Source: Deltaproteobacteria bacterium (GTDB lineage: Bacteria; Myxococcota_A; Polyangia; HGW-17). Taken from it: DNA of 50,236 bases. Location: NCBI GenBank assembly GCA_016937155.1, contig JAFGWM010000076.1, positions 1 to 50,236 of the forward strand. Reading direction: 5' to 3'. The first letter of the stretch is position 1. The number at the start of each line of letters is the position of its first letter. A program made the translations under genes and the position numbers. Under the pieces are notes generated by a model that worked only from the letters and a program-made list of their open reading frames with translations, searched no databases and had not been told where the DNA came from. This document shows positions 17,417-25,809 of this stretch, one piece after another.

Positions 17417-19144
17417 TCAATCAGCAGTAAAACTGACATTCAGAGTGTATGAGCCGCTCTGTTCCACACCGGAAGAATTAACCCAGGAGTCTGCAACAAT
17501 AAGATATCTTCCAGGTGCTACATCAAATGTGAAGTCAGTATGTCCTCTGGTTAGACATGCATCAGGATCGTCCATAACCAGAAGATGAATATCAATATCA
17601 GCCCCATCAGGACAATCAACAGAAACACTTAAAGTACCATAGCTTGAAATTTTAACTTCATAAACATACTCCGGTCCACTTTCATTGGCAGTTGAACAGC
17701 CATAAACATCAAAATATGAATGAGATGATAGTCCAGTGCTTGCACTGTGAGAGAATGGAAGCGAATTAATTTTCCAAGGGCAATCATGACTGCCATCGGG
17801 AGTACAGGATAATCCCCAGACTTCGCGAGCTATATCTCTTGAGTCAATCAGATAATAATGAACAAGGTTTCCACTTCCAGTCCATGCATTGTTTATAAAT
17901 TCAGTCCAGTTGGCCATGCCGGGAATAACCTGACATCCTGCGCTCCAGGCACCGACTCTTGCTGTTCCCAGTGGTGCGCTTACACTTCCCATATGAATAT
18001 TATGGCCACTTCCGGTTCTTATATAATCAGCTCCGCCTCCACTGATCCATCCATTTCGATCGTTGTCCCAGTGTCCATTGGCGTTAGAATCATCTGCTGT
18101 GTTATAAACCCATCCCCAGTTGTATTCGAAAATGGTAAGAGCATTGTACTCTCTGTGAACACCATTCTGATATCTGTATTTTCTGTTTGGAAGAAGACTG
18201 CTGGTGGATCCGCTTGCATAATTATTGTCACCGGTATCGGTGTTTATGGGGAACTCTCTGACGTGCTTTGTTCCAGTAGAGTCAATCCACATCAATACAA
18301 TCGTATCATTAAAATAGTCGGGATTATTCTTGTGCCATGAGAAGGTGCCGGGATACGCTCCCCTGATACCTACAACATTTCTGAAATTTGCTGTTACCGT
18401 CATTTGTACACCAAGAGTTTCCTCAACAATTTCACGGTAAAGATCGAATGCTTCAGATTCTGTAAGCATTTCAGCTCCCACCGGCGTTTCATAACATCTT
18501 TCTCCTGACCAGGCTGAACCCCTGGAAAAAAGTGGCATATTGTCAGAATATCCCGGCATTACAATCCAGCGGGGTTCTTCACTTTCAGTGAGTTTTTTGT
18601 AATAAAAATCCGGAAGGGGTTCCGGGTAAATTATGGAGCCATCTCCTGAAGGGATTTTAGAAAAATCCCAAATATCAGACTGAATAATTCCAAGTTTTTC
18701 TTCAGGTATTACATTTTTATAAATTCCACTGACCGCAGCAGGGAAGTCAGTATTATAAGTGAAATTACATGATAAAACTTCAGGGGTTTCACAGTAATGC
18801 TGACTGGTACAAAGTTGATCTCCTGTACAATCCTGGGAATCATAACATCGCCCGGGAGAAAGAACACACTCTGTAACTCCGCAATACTCCCATGATTCAC
18901 AATCCTGAGGATCACAGGTTTCTGAAGTTGTATTATTAGTGCTGGTGTTATTGGTGCCAGTGGTATTATTTGTCGCGACATTGTTAGTGTTGTCGATATT
19001 AGTTGTATTCACTGTATTGCTGTTGTTGTTTGTACTGACATTATTGGTACCAGTGACGTTATTATCATCATTGTTTGATCCGGTTTCAGGTGAACAGCCA
19101 AGGAAAAATATCGAAGTAAACAGGAAAAAACTGAAATTTTTCAT
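17417..19144 (-). CDS. Lipoprotein with L,D-transpeptidase-like motif and PPC-like C-terminal domain
   Basis: Exported lipoprotein: signal peptide MKNFSFFLFTSIFFLGC with lipobox Cys17, then about 65 residues of Asn/Thr-rich linker and a small Cys-rich segment (CDPQDCESWEYCG...). The central domain has NIHMGS and VGAWSAGCQVIPG (Cys404), resembling the HG...SxGC catalytic motif of YkuD-type L,D-transpeptidases or related peptidoglycan-acting folds. The C-terminal about 120 residues (DIDIHLLVMDD...GRYLIVADSWV) form a PPC-like beta domain also present in the lipoprotein at 27326-28750. Start at 19144 is supported by GGAGG; the frame extends to 19177 without a signal. Enzymatic function is inferred from a short motif only. 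Confidence 0.6.
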   Translation of the reverse strand: MKNFSFFLFTSIFFLGCSPETGSNNDDNNVTGTNNVSTNNNSNTVNTTNIDNTNNVATNNTTGTNNTSTNNTTSETCDPQDCESWEYCGVTECVLSPGRCYDSQDCTGDQLCTSQHYCETPEVLSCNFTYNTDFPAAVSGIYKNVIPEEKLGIIQSDIWDFSKIPSGDGSIIYPEPLPDFYYKKLTESEEPRWIVMPGYSDNMPLFSRGSAWSGERCYETPVGAEMLTESEAFDLYREIVEETLGVQMTVTANFRNVVGIRGAYPGTFSWHKNNPDYFNDTIVLMWIDSTGTKHVREFPINTDTGDNNYASGSTSSLLPNRKYRYQNGVHREYNALTIFEYNWGWVYNTADDSNANGHWDNDRNGWISGGGADYIRTGSGHNIHMGSVSAPLGTARVGAWSAGCQVIPGMANWTEFINNAWTGSGNLVHYYLIDSRDIAREVWGLSCTPDGSHDCPWKINSLPFSHSASTGLSSHSYFDVYGCSTANESGPEYVYEVKISSYGTLSVSVDCPDGADIDIHLLVMDDPDACLTRGHTDFTFDVAPGRYLIVADSWVNSSGVEQSGSYTLNVSFTAD

Positions 19145-19287
19145 TTGAAACCTCCAGTGGAATAATAATACAGGCACAAAGCACCCGAGAATCGTTAATA
19201 TATGCTAAAACAGGAAAAAACATATCCGTAATCTGACCCCTCACCTTAGTTTCAGAGCGACAATCAGGAATTTTCTTTGCCCTTACT

Positions 19288-19332
19288 TTTAAATCCGATT
19301 AATCTAAAATGGTTTAAATCCGATTAATCTAA
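19288..19332. repeat. Perfect 20-bp direct repeat upstream of the hybrid kinase
   Basis: The 20-bp sequence beginning TTTAAATCCG and ending ATTAATCTAA occurs at 19288-19307 and again at 19313-19332, separated by five bases. Each copy contains the palindrome GATTAATC. The repeat ends 28 bp before the kinase start codon, so it may be a pair of regulator sites or a recent tandem duplication. Confidence 0.65.
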
Positions 19333-19359
19333 TGTGATGTAAATTTGAGGAGATTATAT

Positions 19360-22350
19360 ATGGCAATATCTCATGTCACCAATACGGATATTCATAAGAT
19401 ACTTATTGAAAACACACACGATGTAATCTGGACAATGACTCTCGATTCCGAGATAACTTTTGTTAATAATGCCATAAAACTTTTCGGTTATTCTCCTGAT
19501 GAATATATTGGGACCTACCTGTATCAGCATGTTTCCACTGAAAATTTAAAAATTCTCATGGAAATTCTTCAACGGAGAATATCTTCTCCCCCTTCTGAGC
19601 AGAGTGAACTTATAGAAACTTTTTTAAATCATCGTGATGGTCATGCTGTTCCAGTGGAAATACATGCATGGATAAACTTTGATGAATCTGGAAATCCTAT
19701 TCAAATACAAGGATTAACCCGAGATCTTACCGAGAAAACCAGGGTTCTAAACTATATAAAAGAGTCCGAAGAAAAATATCGTATTTTATTTGAAAATACC
19801 CCTACTGGTATTTTTAAAACATCATCTGATGGCAGACCCCTAATAATTAATCCAGCAATGGCCAGAATGCTTGGATTCGAGTCCGTTCAGGAGACTCTGG
19901 ATAATTACCACAGTCTTTCCGCAGATTATTATGTTAAACCGGAACTCAGAATTGATTTTCTTAAAAAACTAAAGAAAAATGGTAGTGTGAACAGTTTTGA
20001 ATATGAAGCATATACAGCAGATAAGAAAACTATCTGGCTATCGATGAATGCCTGGATTTCAGAACATCTTCCCGATGGCTCATTCACAATTGAAGGCTTC
20101 TGCACAGATATTACACAATTTAGAAAGTCAGCTAAAGGGCTCAAACTCAGTCTTAACAGGTTCAAGGATATGGCTGAAATGCTTCCGGTAGCTATCTGTG
20201 AAACTGATAGTGAAGGATTTATTACTTTTGCGAATTCCAAGGCAGGAGAACTGTTCGGATATGATACAGAATCAAATCTTGGAAGATTTACTGTATGGCA
20301 GTTAATAGCACCGGAGGATCTGGAAAAAGCGGTGGATGGGTTCAATGTCGTACTGAAAAGTGGACAGAACTTTGTTGGAAGTGCTGAATATATTGGCATC
20401 AGAAGTGATGGGAGCCGCTTTCCCATGATACTCCACAGCGCTCCCCTTTACAATGATGACAACGTTGTAGGATTACGTTCCGCTATCACGGATATCTCTC
20501 AGCAGAAAACTATTGAACAGAATCTCAGACGGATTGAATGGATGATATCCGGCAAACAGGAGAAATCCACTGATGAACTGCCAACCAGAGAATTATTTGT
20601 TTTTGACGATTCAATGATGAGTTCCCCTTCAAAAGGAATTCTAACTGAAATGGTTGGAGTGAAGGCAATAGAAAGTATTGCTGGTGAATTTAATGTTCTG
20701 CTGGGGAGCTGTGTTTCCGTATATGAGAAAAATGGTGACAGAGCATTCAGTAATGCTTCTTCATCATGGTGTCACCTGTTGAACAGGACCTCGTATAAAA
20801 ACTGTTTTGCCAAGAATCAGATCCTGGCCGATGGTAAAATGTGTCTATGCATGGAAAGCGAATGGCTCTATGCCAATAAACTGAGTATTGAACAGGGAAT
20901 TCCAATGGATATCGACTGTAGCGGAGGAATTAGGATTCATTCTGTTCCTATTCATGTGGATGGAGAATTTGCAGGCTCCATCAGTTTTGGGTATGGAGAT
21001 CCTCCATCTGATACCGAGACCCTGAAAAAGCTAAGTATCACATATGGGATAACACCTGATATTCTTTTGGATCATGCAAAATCGTACGGTTCCAGACCAC
21101 CATTTATCATTGAAATGGCCAAGAGGAGACTTGAATCTGCGGCAAAACTGATCGGAACAATGGCGGAGGCAAAACTGGCAGAGAAACGCAGATTAGCTGC
21201 GGAAGAAAAACTGCTTCAGGCTCAGAAACTGGAATCAATAGGAAGACTGGCTGGAGGAGTTTCTCATGATTTCAATAACATGCTGAATGTTATTCTGGGT
21301 AATGCAGAGCTTCTTTATGACTCACTGCCATCAGATAGCCCATGGAGGGAAGATGCCATGGAAATTATTGATGCTGCGAAACGAAGTTCTGAATTAACAA
21401 GGCAACTGCTTGCCTTTGCACGTAAGCAAAATATTACACCTAAAAAACTGGATCTGAATGATACCATATCTGGAACCCTGAAAATGCTGGGAAGACTTGT
21501 TCATGAAACAATAGAGTTAATCTGGAAACCAGGTAAATCATTACCTCCTGTCCTGATGGATCCTTCTCAGATGGATCAGATTCTTGCAAATCTGGTGGTC
21601 AATGCCAGGGATGCAATTTCGAATTCAGGGAGCATTACAATTGAAACATCCAGAGGTATGTTGCCTGAAAATATTGTTGGGGATACATCGGGTGTTCAAA
21701 GAAATATTTTTGCATCATTAAAAATATCGGATACTGGAGTGGGAATGGATTCAGAGGTAATCCAGAATATTTTTGAACCATTTTTTACCACTAAGGATAA
21801 GGGACGTGGAACCGGGTTGGGTTTGGCGACTGTATATGGAATAGTTAGACAAAACAAAGGTTTTATTCATGTAGACTCTGAACCTGGAAAAGGAACATCA
21901 TTTACGATTTTTTTTCCTGGTATGGATTATGAAATAAATGAATCCAATGAAAATTCATTCACTGGAGAACTTCCAAAGGGTACCGAAAAGATTCTTCTGG
22001 TAGAGGATGAAACTGCACTTTTAAAACATACTAAAAGAGTACTTGAGAATCAGGGATATAGCGTACTTTTTGCATCCACACCAGGGGAAGCGATAGAAAT
22101 AGCCAACAAAAACCATATGGATTTAGACATGCTGCTTACTGATGTAATACTACCTGATATGAGCGGAAAAGAACTCTATTCCATATTAATTGAAAAGAAA
22201 AAAAACCTCAGGTGTCTGTTCATTTCAGGTTATAGTGGGGAAATAATTTCTGTGAAAGGAATACTCGAAAAGGACATAAATTTTTTACAAAAGCCCTTTA
22301 CCACTAAAGCACTTTTAAAAAAGATAAGAAGTATTTTTGATGAAAAATAA
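19360..22350 (+). CDS. Hybrid sensor histidine kinase (PAS-PAS-PAS-PocR-HisKA-HATPase-REC)
   Basis: A 996-aa cytosolic signalling protein without membrane segments. Three PAS domains (about residues 5-125, 130-255, 265-385) are followed by a PocR-type sensory domain (about 415-600). That domain has SIAGEFNVLLGSCVSVYEKN and a Cys-rich core (CHLLN, CFAKNQI, MCLCMESEWL, DIDCSGG). The kinase core has phospho-acceptor His636 in GGVSHDFNNMLNVILGN. The ATPase boxes are NLVVNARDA, DTGVGMD, FEPFFTTK and GTGLGLATVYG. A C-terminal receiver carries Asp928 in LLTDVILPDMSG and the LQKPFT lysine. Start at ATG 19360, preceded by GAGGAG; a TTG at 19345 is not used. PocR domains are thought to bind small hydrocarbon-derived ligands. 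No partner regulator is adjacent. Confidence 0.9.
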   Translation: MAISHVTNTDIHKILIENTHDVIWTMTLDSEITFVNNAIKLFGYSPDEYIGTYLYQHVSTENLKILMEILQRRISSPPSEQSELIETFLNHRDGHAVPVEIHAWINFDESGNPIQIQGLTRDLTEKTRVLNYIKESEEKYRILFENTPTGIFKTSSDGRPLIINPAMARMLGFESVQETLDNYHSLSADYYVKPELRIDFLKKLKKNGSVNSFEYEAYTADKKTIWLSMNAWISEHLPDGSFTIEGFCTDITQFRKSAKGLKLSLNRFKDMAEMLPVAICETDSEGFITFANSKAGELFGYDTESNLGRFTVWQLIAPEDLEKAVDGFNVVLKSGQNFVGSAEYIGIRSDGSRFPMILHSAPLYNDDNVVGLRSAITDISQQKTIEQNLRRIEWMISGKQEKSTDELPTRELFVFDDSMMSSPSKGILTEMVGVKAIESIAGEFNVLLGSCVSVYEKNGDRAFSNASSSWCHLLNRTSYKNCFAKNQILADGKMCLCMESEWLYANKLSIEQGIPMDIDCSGGIRIHSVPIHVDGEFAGSISFGYGDPPSDTETLKKLSITYGITPDILLDHAKSYGSRPPFIIEMAKRRLESAAKLIGTMAEAKLAEKRRLAAEEKLLQAQKLESIGRLAGGVSHDFNNMLNVILGNAELLYDSLPSDSPWREDAMEIIDAAKRSSELTRQLLAFARKQNITPKKLDLNDTISGTLKMLGRLVHETIELIWKPGKSLPPVLMDPSQMDQILANLVVNARDAISNSGSITIETSRGMLPENIVGDTSGVQRNIFASLKISDTGVGMDSEVIQNIFEPFFTTKDKGRGTGLGLATVYGIVRQNKGFIHVDSEPGKGTSFTIFFPGMDYEINESNENSFTGELPKGTEKILLVEDETALLKHTKRVLENQGYSVLFASTPGEAIEIANKNHMDLDMLLTDVILPDMSGKELYSILIEKKKNLRCLFISGYSGEIISVKGILEKDINFLQKPFTTKALLKKIRSIFDEK

Positions 22351-22351
22351 T

Positions 22352-24052
22352 TTATTTTTCTCTTTCAAAAGGCCATGCCATTATGCCGCCCTCAAGAACT
22401 TTAACATTTGTATATCCGGCACTTTGAAGTATGAGAGCAGCTTCATATCCTCGGAGTGAGATTTTACAGAAGCAGATAATTTCTCTGTTTTTATCCTCAG
22501 GAAGTTCAATGAGCCGCTTTCTTAACTGACCCAGTGGAATAAGCACCTCTCCTATTCCAAGCCTCATAGTTTCGTACTCATCCGGTCCTCTAGCATCAAG
22601 AATAAATGGATTTCCGATATTTTTGCATTTCATTTCTCTCAGTCTTCTGGCCGTAATCCCTCTAAGCATTCCTTTTAATTTATTTTCCATTATGTGTGAT
22701 GATGCAATGAAATGATCTATCGCCAGAGAAAAGGGTGGCGCATATGGAAGATCCAGATCCTTGAGATCACAAACAGTAAGATTTCCTCTGATGGCTATTG
22801 CTGCCTGAGCCAGCTGTTTGGATACATCCCCTGGGCCAGCGCACTGATACCCTATGAGCCTGCCAGTACTTTTTTCTACAATCATTTTGGATACAAGAAG
22901 CTTTCCTGACATAAACCCAGGCTTGTCTGGACTTGCATTAACAACCGTTTCATATTCGAACCCGGATTTCTCTGCGCATCTTTCATTCAAACCAGTGCTT
23001 CCTGCGGCAAAATCAAAAATTTTACAGATTCCAGTCTGTATAGTTCCTGAATATTTTTCTACATTCCCTTTAACCATATTAGTCGCAGCAATTCTACCCT
23101 GTAGATTAGCTAAATCCCCCATCGGGCTGTATGACTGTGTTTCAGTTATTCTGTGTTTGATTTCCACGCAGTCGCCTGCGGCATATATATCTTTTACACT
23201 GGTTTCCATATACTCATCAACAATAATACCACCAAATTCGCCTATTGAAATTCCAGCGTTTTTTGCCAGTCCTGATTCCGGCTTAACACCTGTTGCTATT
23301 ACAGCCAGCTCACATGGAATTTCTGTTCCGCTCTTTAACTTTACAGCAGTTAACTTACCGTTTTCACCAATAAATCTGTCAAGTCCGGTTTCTGTATAAA
23401 CATTAACACCTTTTGATTTAAGGTGATTTTCAACCAGTTTTGCAATTTCCCAGTCCAAAAATGGTAGAATCTGATCCATTAACTCCACTATCGTGATCTC
23501 TATCCCAGCGAGTTCAAGTGCCTCGGCAGTTTCAATACCAATCAGGCCTCCACCAATCACAACAGCTTTTTTTACCCTGTTATCATCTTTAATTTTTTTA
23601 AGGTAATCAGCATCCTTTATTGACTGCAGAGTTGTAATTCCATCGAGATCGGTTCCCTGTACAGGAGGAATCCTGGGAGTACTTCCCGTGGAAATAAGCA
23701 GCTTGTCATATGAAACTGATGAGACTTCATCAGTTTTATTATTCCTGTAGTGAACCTGTTTATTTTCAGTATCAATACTGATAACTTCACAGCTTGTCAG
23801 TGCATTTATTCCCTTTGCATTCATAAAAAATGACGGATCCCGGACAACTCCGGTGGGAGTGCATAAGAGCATTTTTCGCTCATCAAATACCCCGCCCACA
23901 TAATATGGATATCCACAACTGGCCATAGATAAATCAGGGCCTTTTTCAAGAATAGTCACTTCCGATTCTTCACTTAATCTTCTTGCTCTAGCCGCAGTTT
24001 TTGGGCCTGCAGCACTACCACCGATGACAACTATTTTTTGTTGAATATTCAT
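22352..24052 (-). CDS. CoA-disulfide reductase-like FAD oxidoreductase fused to rhodanese
   Basis: 566-aa pyridine nucleotide-disulfide oxidoreductase of the single-cysteine family. The FAD motif is VVIGGSAAGPKTAARARRL. Active-site Cys46 lies in SCGYPYYVGG, as in CoA disulfide reductase and NADH oxidase/peroxidase. The NAD motif is VVIGGGLIGIETAEALELAG, and the second FAD motif DIYAAGDCVE. Residues about 465-566 form a rhodanese domain with CFCKISLRGYEAA (Cys527/Cys529 at the active loop). Such CoADR-rhodanese fusions act on CoA-persulfide, polysulfide or CoA disulfide in anaerobes. Start supported by AAAGG. It converges on the kinase gene with one base between stop codons. Exact substrate is uncertain. 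Confidence 0.88.
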   Translation of the reverse strand: MNIQQKIVVIGGSAAGPKTAARARRLSEESEVTILEKGPDLSMASCGYPYYVGGVFDERKMLLCTPTGVVRDPSFFMNAKGINALTSCEVISIDTENKQVHYRNNKTDEVSSVSYDKLLISTGSTPRIPPVQGTDLDGITTLQSIKDADYLKKIKDDNRVKKAVVIGGGLIGIETAEALELAGIEITIVELMDQILPFLDWEIAKLVENHLKSKGVNVYTETGLDRFIGENGKLTAVKLKSGTEIPCELAVIATGVKPESGLAKNAGISIGEFGGIIVDEYMETSVKDIYAAGDCVEIKHRITETQSYSPMGDLANLQGRIAATNMVKGNVEKYSGTIQTGICKIFDFAAGSTGLNERCAEKSGFEYETVVNASPDKPGFMSGKLLVSKMIVEKSTGRLIGYQCAGPGDVSKQLAQAAIAIRGNLTVCDLKDLDLPYAPPFSLAIDHFIASSHIMENKLKGMLRGITARRLREMKCKNIGNPFILDARGPDEYETMRLGIGEVLIPLGQLRKRLIELPEDKNREIICFCKISLRGYEAALILQSAGYTNVKVLEGGIMAWPFEREK

Positions 24053-24100
24053 ATTGTTACCTTTCTATTAAAAACGAATTCAAAGACAGCATATGCCCTT

Positions 24101-24137
24101 AATAACATATCCTGTTATTTTGTTAACAATTAATTGT
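24101..24137. promoter_or_regulatory. Two inverted repeats in the divergent intergenic region
   Basis: Between the divergent CoADR-rhodanese and LRR-lipoprotein genes lie AATAACA-5 nt-TGTTATT (24101-24119) and the 12-bp perfect palindrome ACAATTAATTGT (24126-24137). Both are about 50-85 bp upstream of the oxidoreductase start, where operators usually sit. No regulator gene is adjacent. I see no other feature in the 277-bp gap. Confidence 0.4.
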
Positions 24138-24329
24138 GAATTTTTTAAACTTTCCACTAATTTCAACTACTGTCTGAAAACAATTATAAATTTGAGTAAT
24201 GAGGCGAGAAAATTCTCAAAGCAGCTGTATAAGCATTTTTTTTCAACATGCTGGTTATATTTTTGAATATTTCAAGTACTATTACATCTACTGTCAAGTT
24301 GAATAAAACTGAGAGCCAAGGAGTGTTCC

Positions 24330-25799
24330 ATGAGATTGTTTCCAGTAGTTTTAATTGGTATATATACAACATCCTGTTTTTTTACGAAAACCAGTAACTC
24401 AGAAAGAGAAAAATATATTGAGTATCAGCTCTCTCTGGCTAGAGAGAGAGCAAAAAAGCAGAAAGAGGATCAGAAAAGACTGCAGCAGCAGAAAATACAG
24501 CAGGATCAGCAGAAAAAAATTCAGTTTGAAAATCAGTACAGAAATCATCTTGCACAGAAAGCGGCAGGAGTGCTCTCATCATCAAGAAATGCATTTGGTG
24601 ATACCGATCTCTATTTTCTCAGTTGGAACTACAGTTATTCTCAACTTAATCTGAGTAATACCGCAGTCACGGATGAAGGACTTGTTTATCTCAGAGGAAT
24701 TAAATCCCTCCAGACTCTCTATCTAAATTCTACTGCTGTAACGGATAAGGGGTTGAAACATGTGGGGAGTATGAATAACCTTAGGGTACTGTACCTTGAT
24801 GGAACAAATATAACCGATAATGGCCTTAAACATCTTAAAAACTTAAGATCCCTGTATCAGATTTATATTACCAACACAAAGATCAGGGGTATAGGATTAA
24901 GATATCTGAAAAACTTGTCGATATCTACTCTTAATCTACATGGGAAATATTTTGATGATTCAGCTCTTAAAGGAGTTTCTGAATTAAAAAAACTATTCTA
25001 TCTTAGTATCGTAGGTACTTCAATAACTGGGGAAGGCCTTAAATATCTAAAAAATGCTTTAACCCTTTCGACTATTCATCTTGCAAAACTGTCAGTAAAA
25101 GAGGAATACCTCAGATATTTTCCTGATATACCATCTTTAAAAACGATATCCTTTGATGAATCCATTCCCCCCTCTATTTTTAAATATATAGCTCAACTTA
25201 AAATTACCTCTTTCAGTTTTCCTCCAGCTGGAGTTCAACCTGATGACAAAATTCTGGGGATGCTTGCTGCATCAAAAACAATAAATACTCTCTACATTAT
25301 TGGTGACAAGTACACCGACAAAGGATTGTCCTACATTTTTAGAATGAAAAATCTCAGAAAAGTAATTATCTCAGGGAAAATGCCAGGTCAAAGGGCTTTA
25401 CATTTTCTGTGGAAAAGTAAGCTTGAGAAAGTATATCTAAGTAAAAACGCTCCAATATCAGGATATGCATCCAATTCAACTATAAAGAGTTTTACTGCAC
25501 TAAAAGTTGCTGTAACTCCATCAGTTATTGGAACACTTAAAGGTTTAAAAAAACTTGAACATCTTAATCTTGGTATAAAGGGTCTTGACATAAAACTGAT
25601 CTCACATTTTTCAAAATTAAAACATCTTAAATCCCTTAGTATAACCTGTCTGGATCCAAAGTATGTAAAGGACGATGAAGTAAATATGTTCAGAAGCAAG
25701 TTATCTGAAGTTCTTTATAATACCCGCATATATTTGAACTGTTACAAGAGCAGATACAGGAGATATCCAATCGACAGAGCGCCATCCAAAGCAAAGTAA
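24330..25799 (+). CDS. Leucine-rich-repeat lipoprotein with coiled-coil stalk
   Basis: 489-aa probable lipoprotein: short signal MRLFPVVLIGIYTTSC with lipobox Cys16. A Gln/Lys-rich coiled coil follows (about residues 25-75, ...RLQQQKIQQDQQKKIQ...). After that come leucine-rich repeats of about 24 residues of the VTDEGLVYLRGIKSLQTLYL / VTDKGLKHVG / ITDNGLKHLK type, continuing in degenerate form to about residue 450. The C-terminus is basic. Start supported by AAGGAG six bases before the ATG. LRRs of this kind are protein-binding scaffolds; the ligand is unknown. It is transcribed against the general minus-strand direction and converges on the broken serine hydrolase gene with ten bases between stops. 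Confidence 0.8.
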   Translation: MRLFPVVLIGIYTTSCFFTKTSNSEREKYIEYQLSLARERAKKQKEDQKRLQQQKIQQDQQKKIQFENQYRNHLAQKAAGVLSSSRNAFGDTDLYFLSWNYSYSQLNLSNTAVTDEGLVYLRGIKSLQTLYLNSTAVTDKGLKHVGSMNNLRVLYLDGTNITDNGLKHLKNLRSLYQIYITNTKIRGIGLRYLKNLSISTLNLHGKYFDDSALKGVSELKKLFYLSIVGTSITGEGLKYLKNALTLSTIHLAKLSVKEEYLRYFPDIPSLKTISFDESIPPSIFKYIAQLKITSFSFPPAGVQPDDKILGMLAASKTINTLYIIGDKYTDKGLSYIFRMKNLRKVIISGKMPGQRALHFLWKSKLEKVYLSKNAPISGYASNSTIKSFTALKVAVTPSVIGTLKGLKKLEHLNLGIKGLDIKLISHFSKLKHLKSLSITCLDPKYVKDDEVNMFRSKLSEVLYNTRIYLNCYKSRYRRYPIDRAPSKAK

Positions 25800-25809
25800 A
25801 AAAAATAAT

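Noticed and set aside
19929-20426. 165-codon minus frame inside the hybrid kinase
   Set aside because: Antisense shadow of the second and third PAS domains.
22342-22360. 19-nt perfect inverted repeat at the kinase/CoADR junction as a terminator
   Set aside because: It results from both genes ending in Glu-Lys-TAA codons facing each other; all A/T except one pair and with no loop, so a stable hairpin is unlikely.
22854-23399. 181-codon open frame opposite the CoADR-rhodanese gene
   Set aside because: Antisense to a well-conserved enzyme and without family features.
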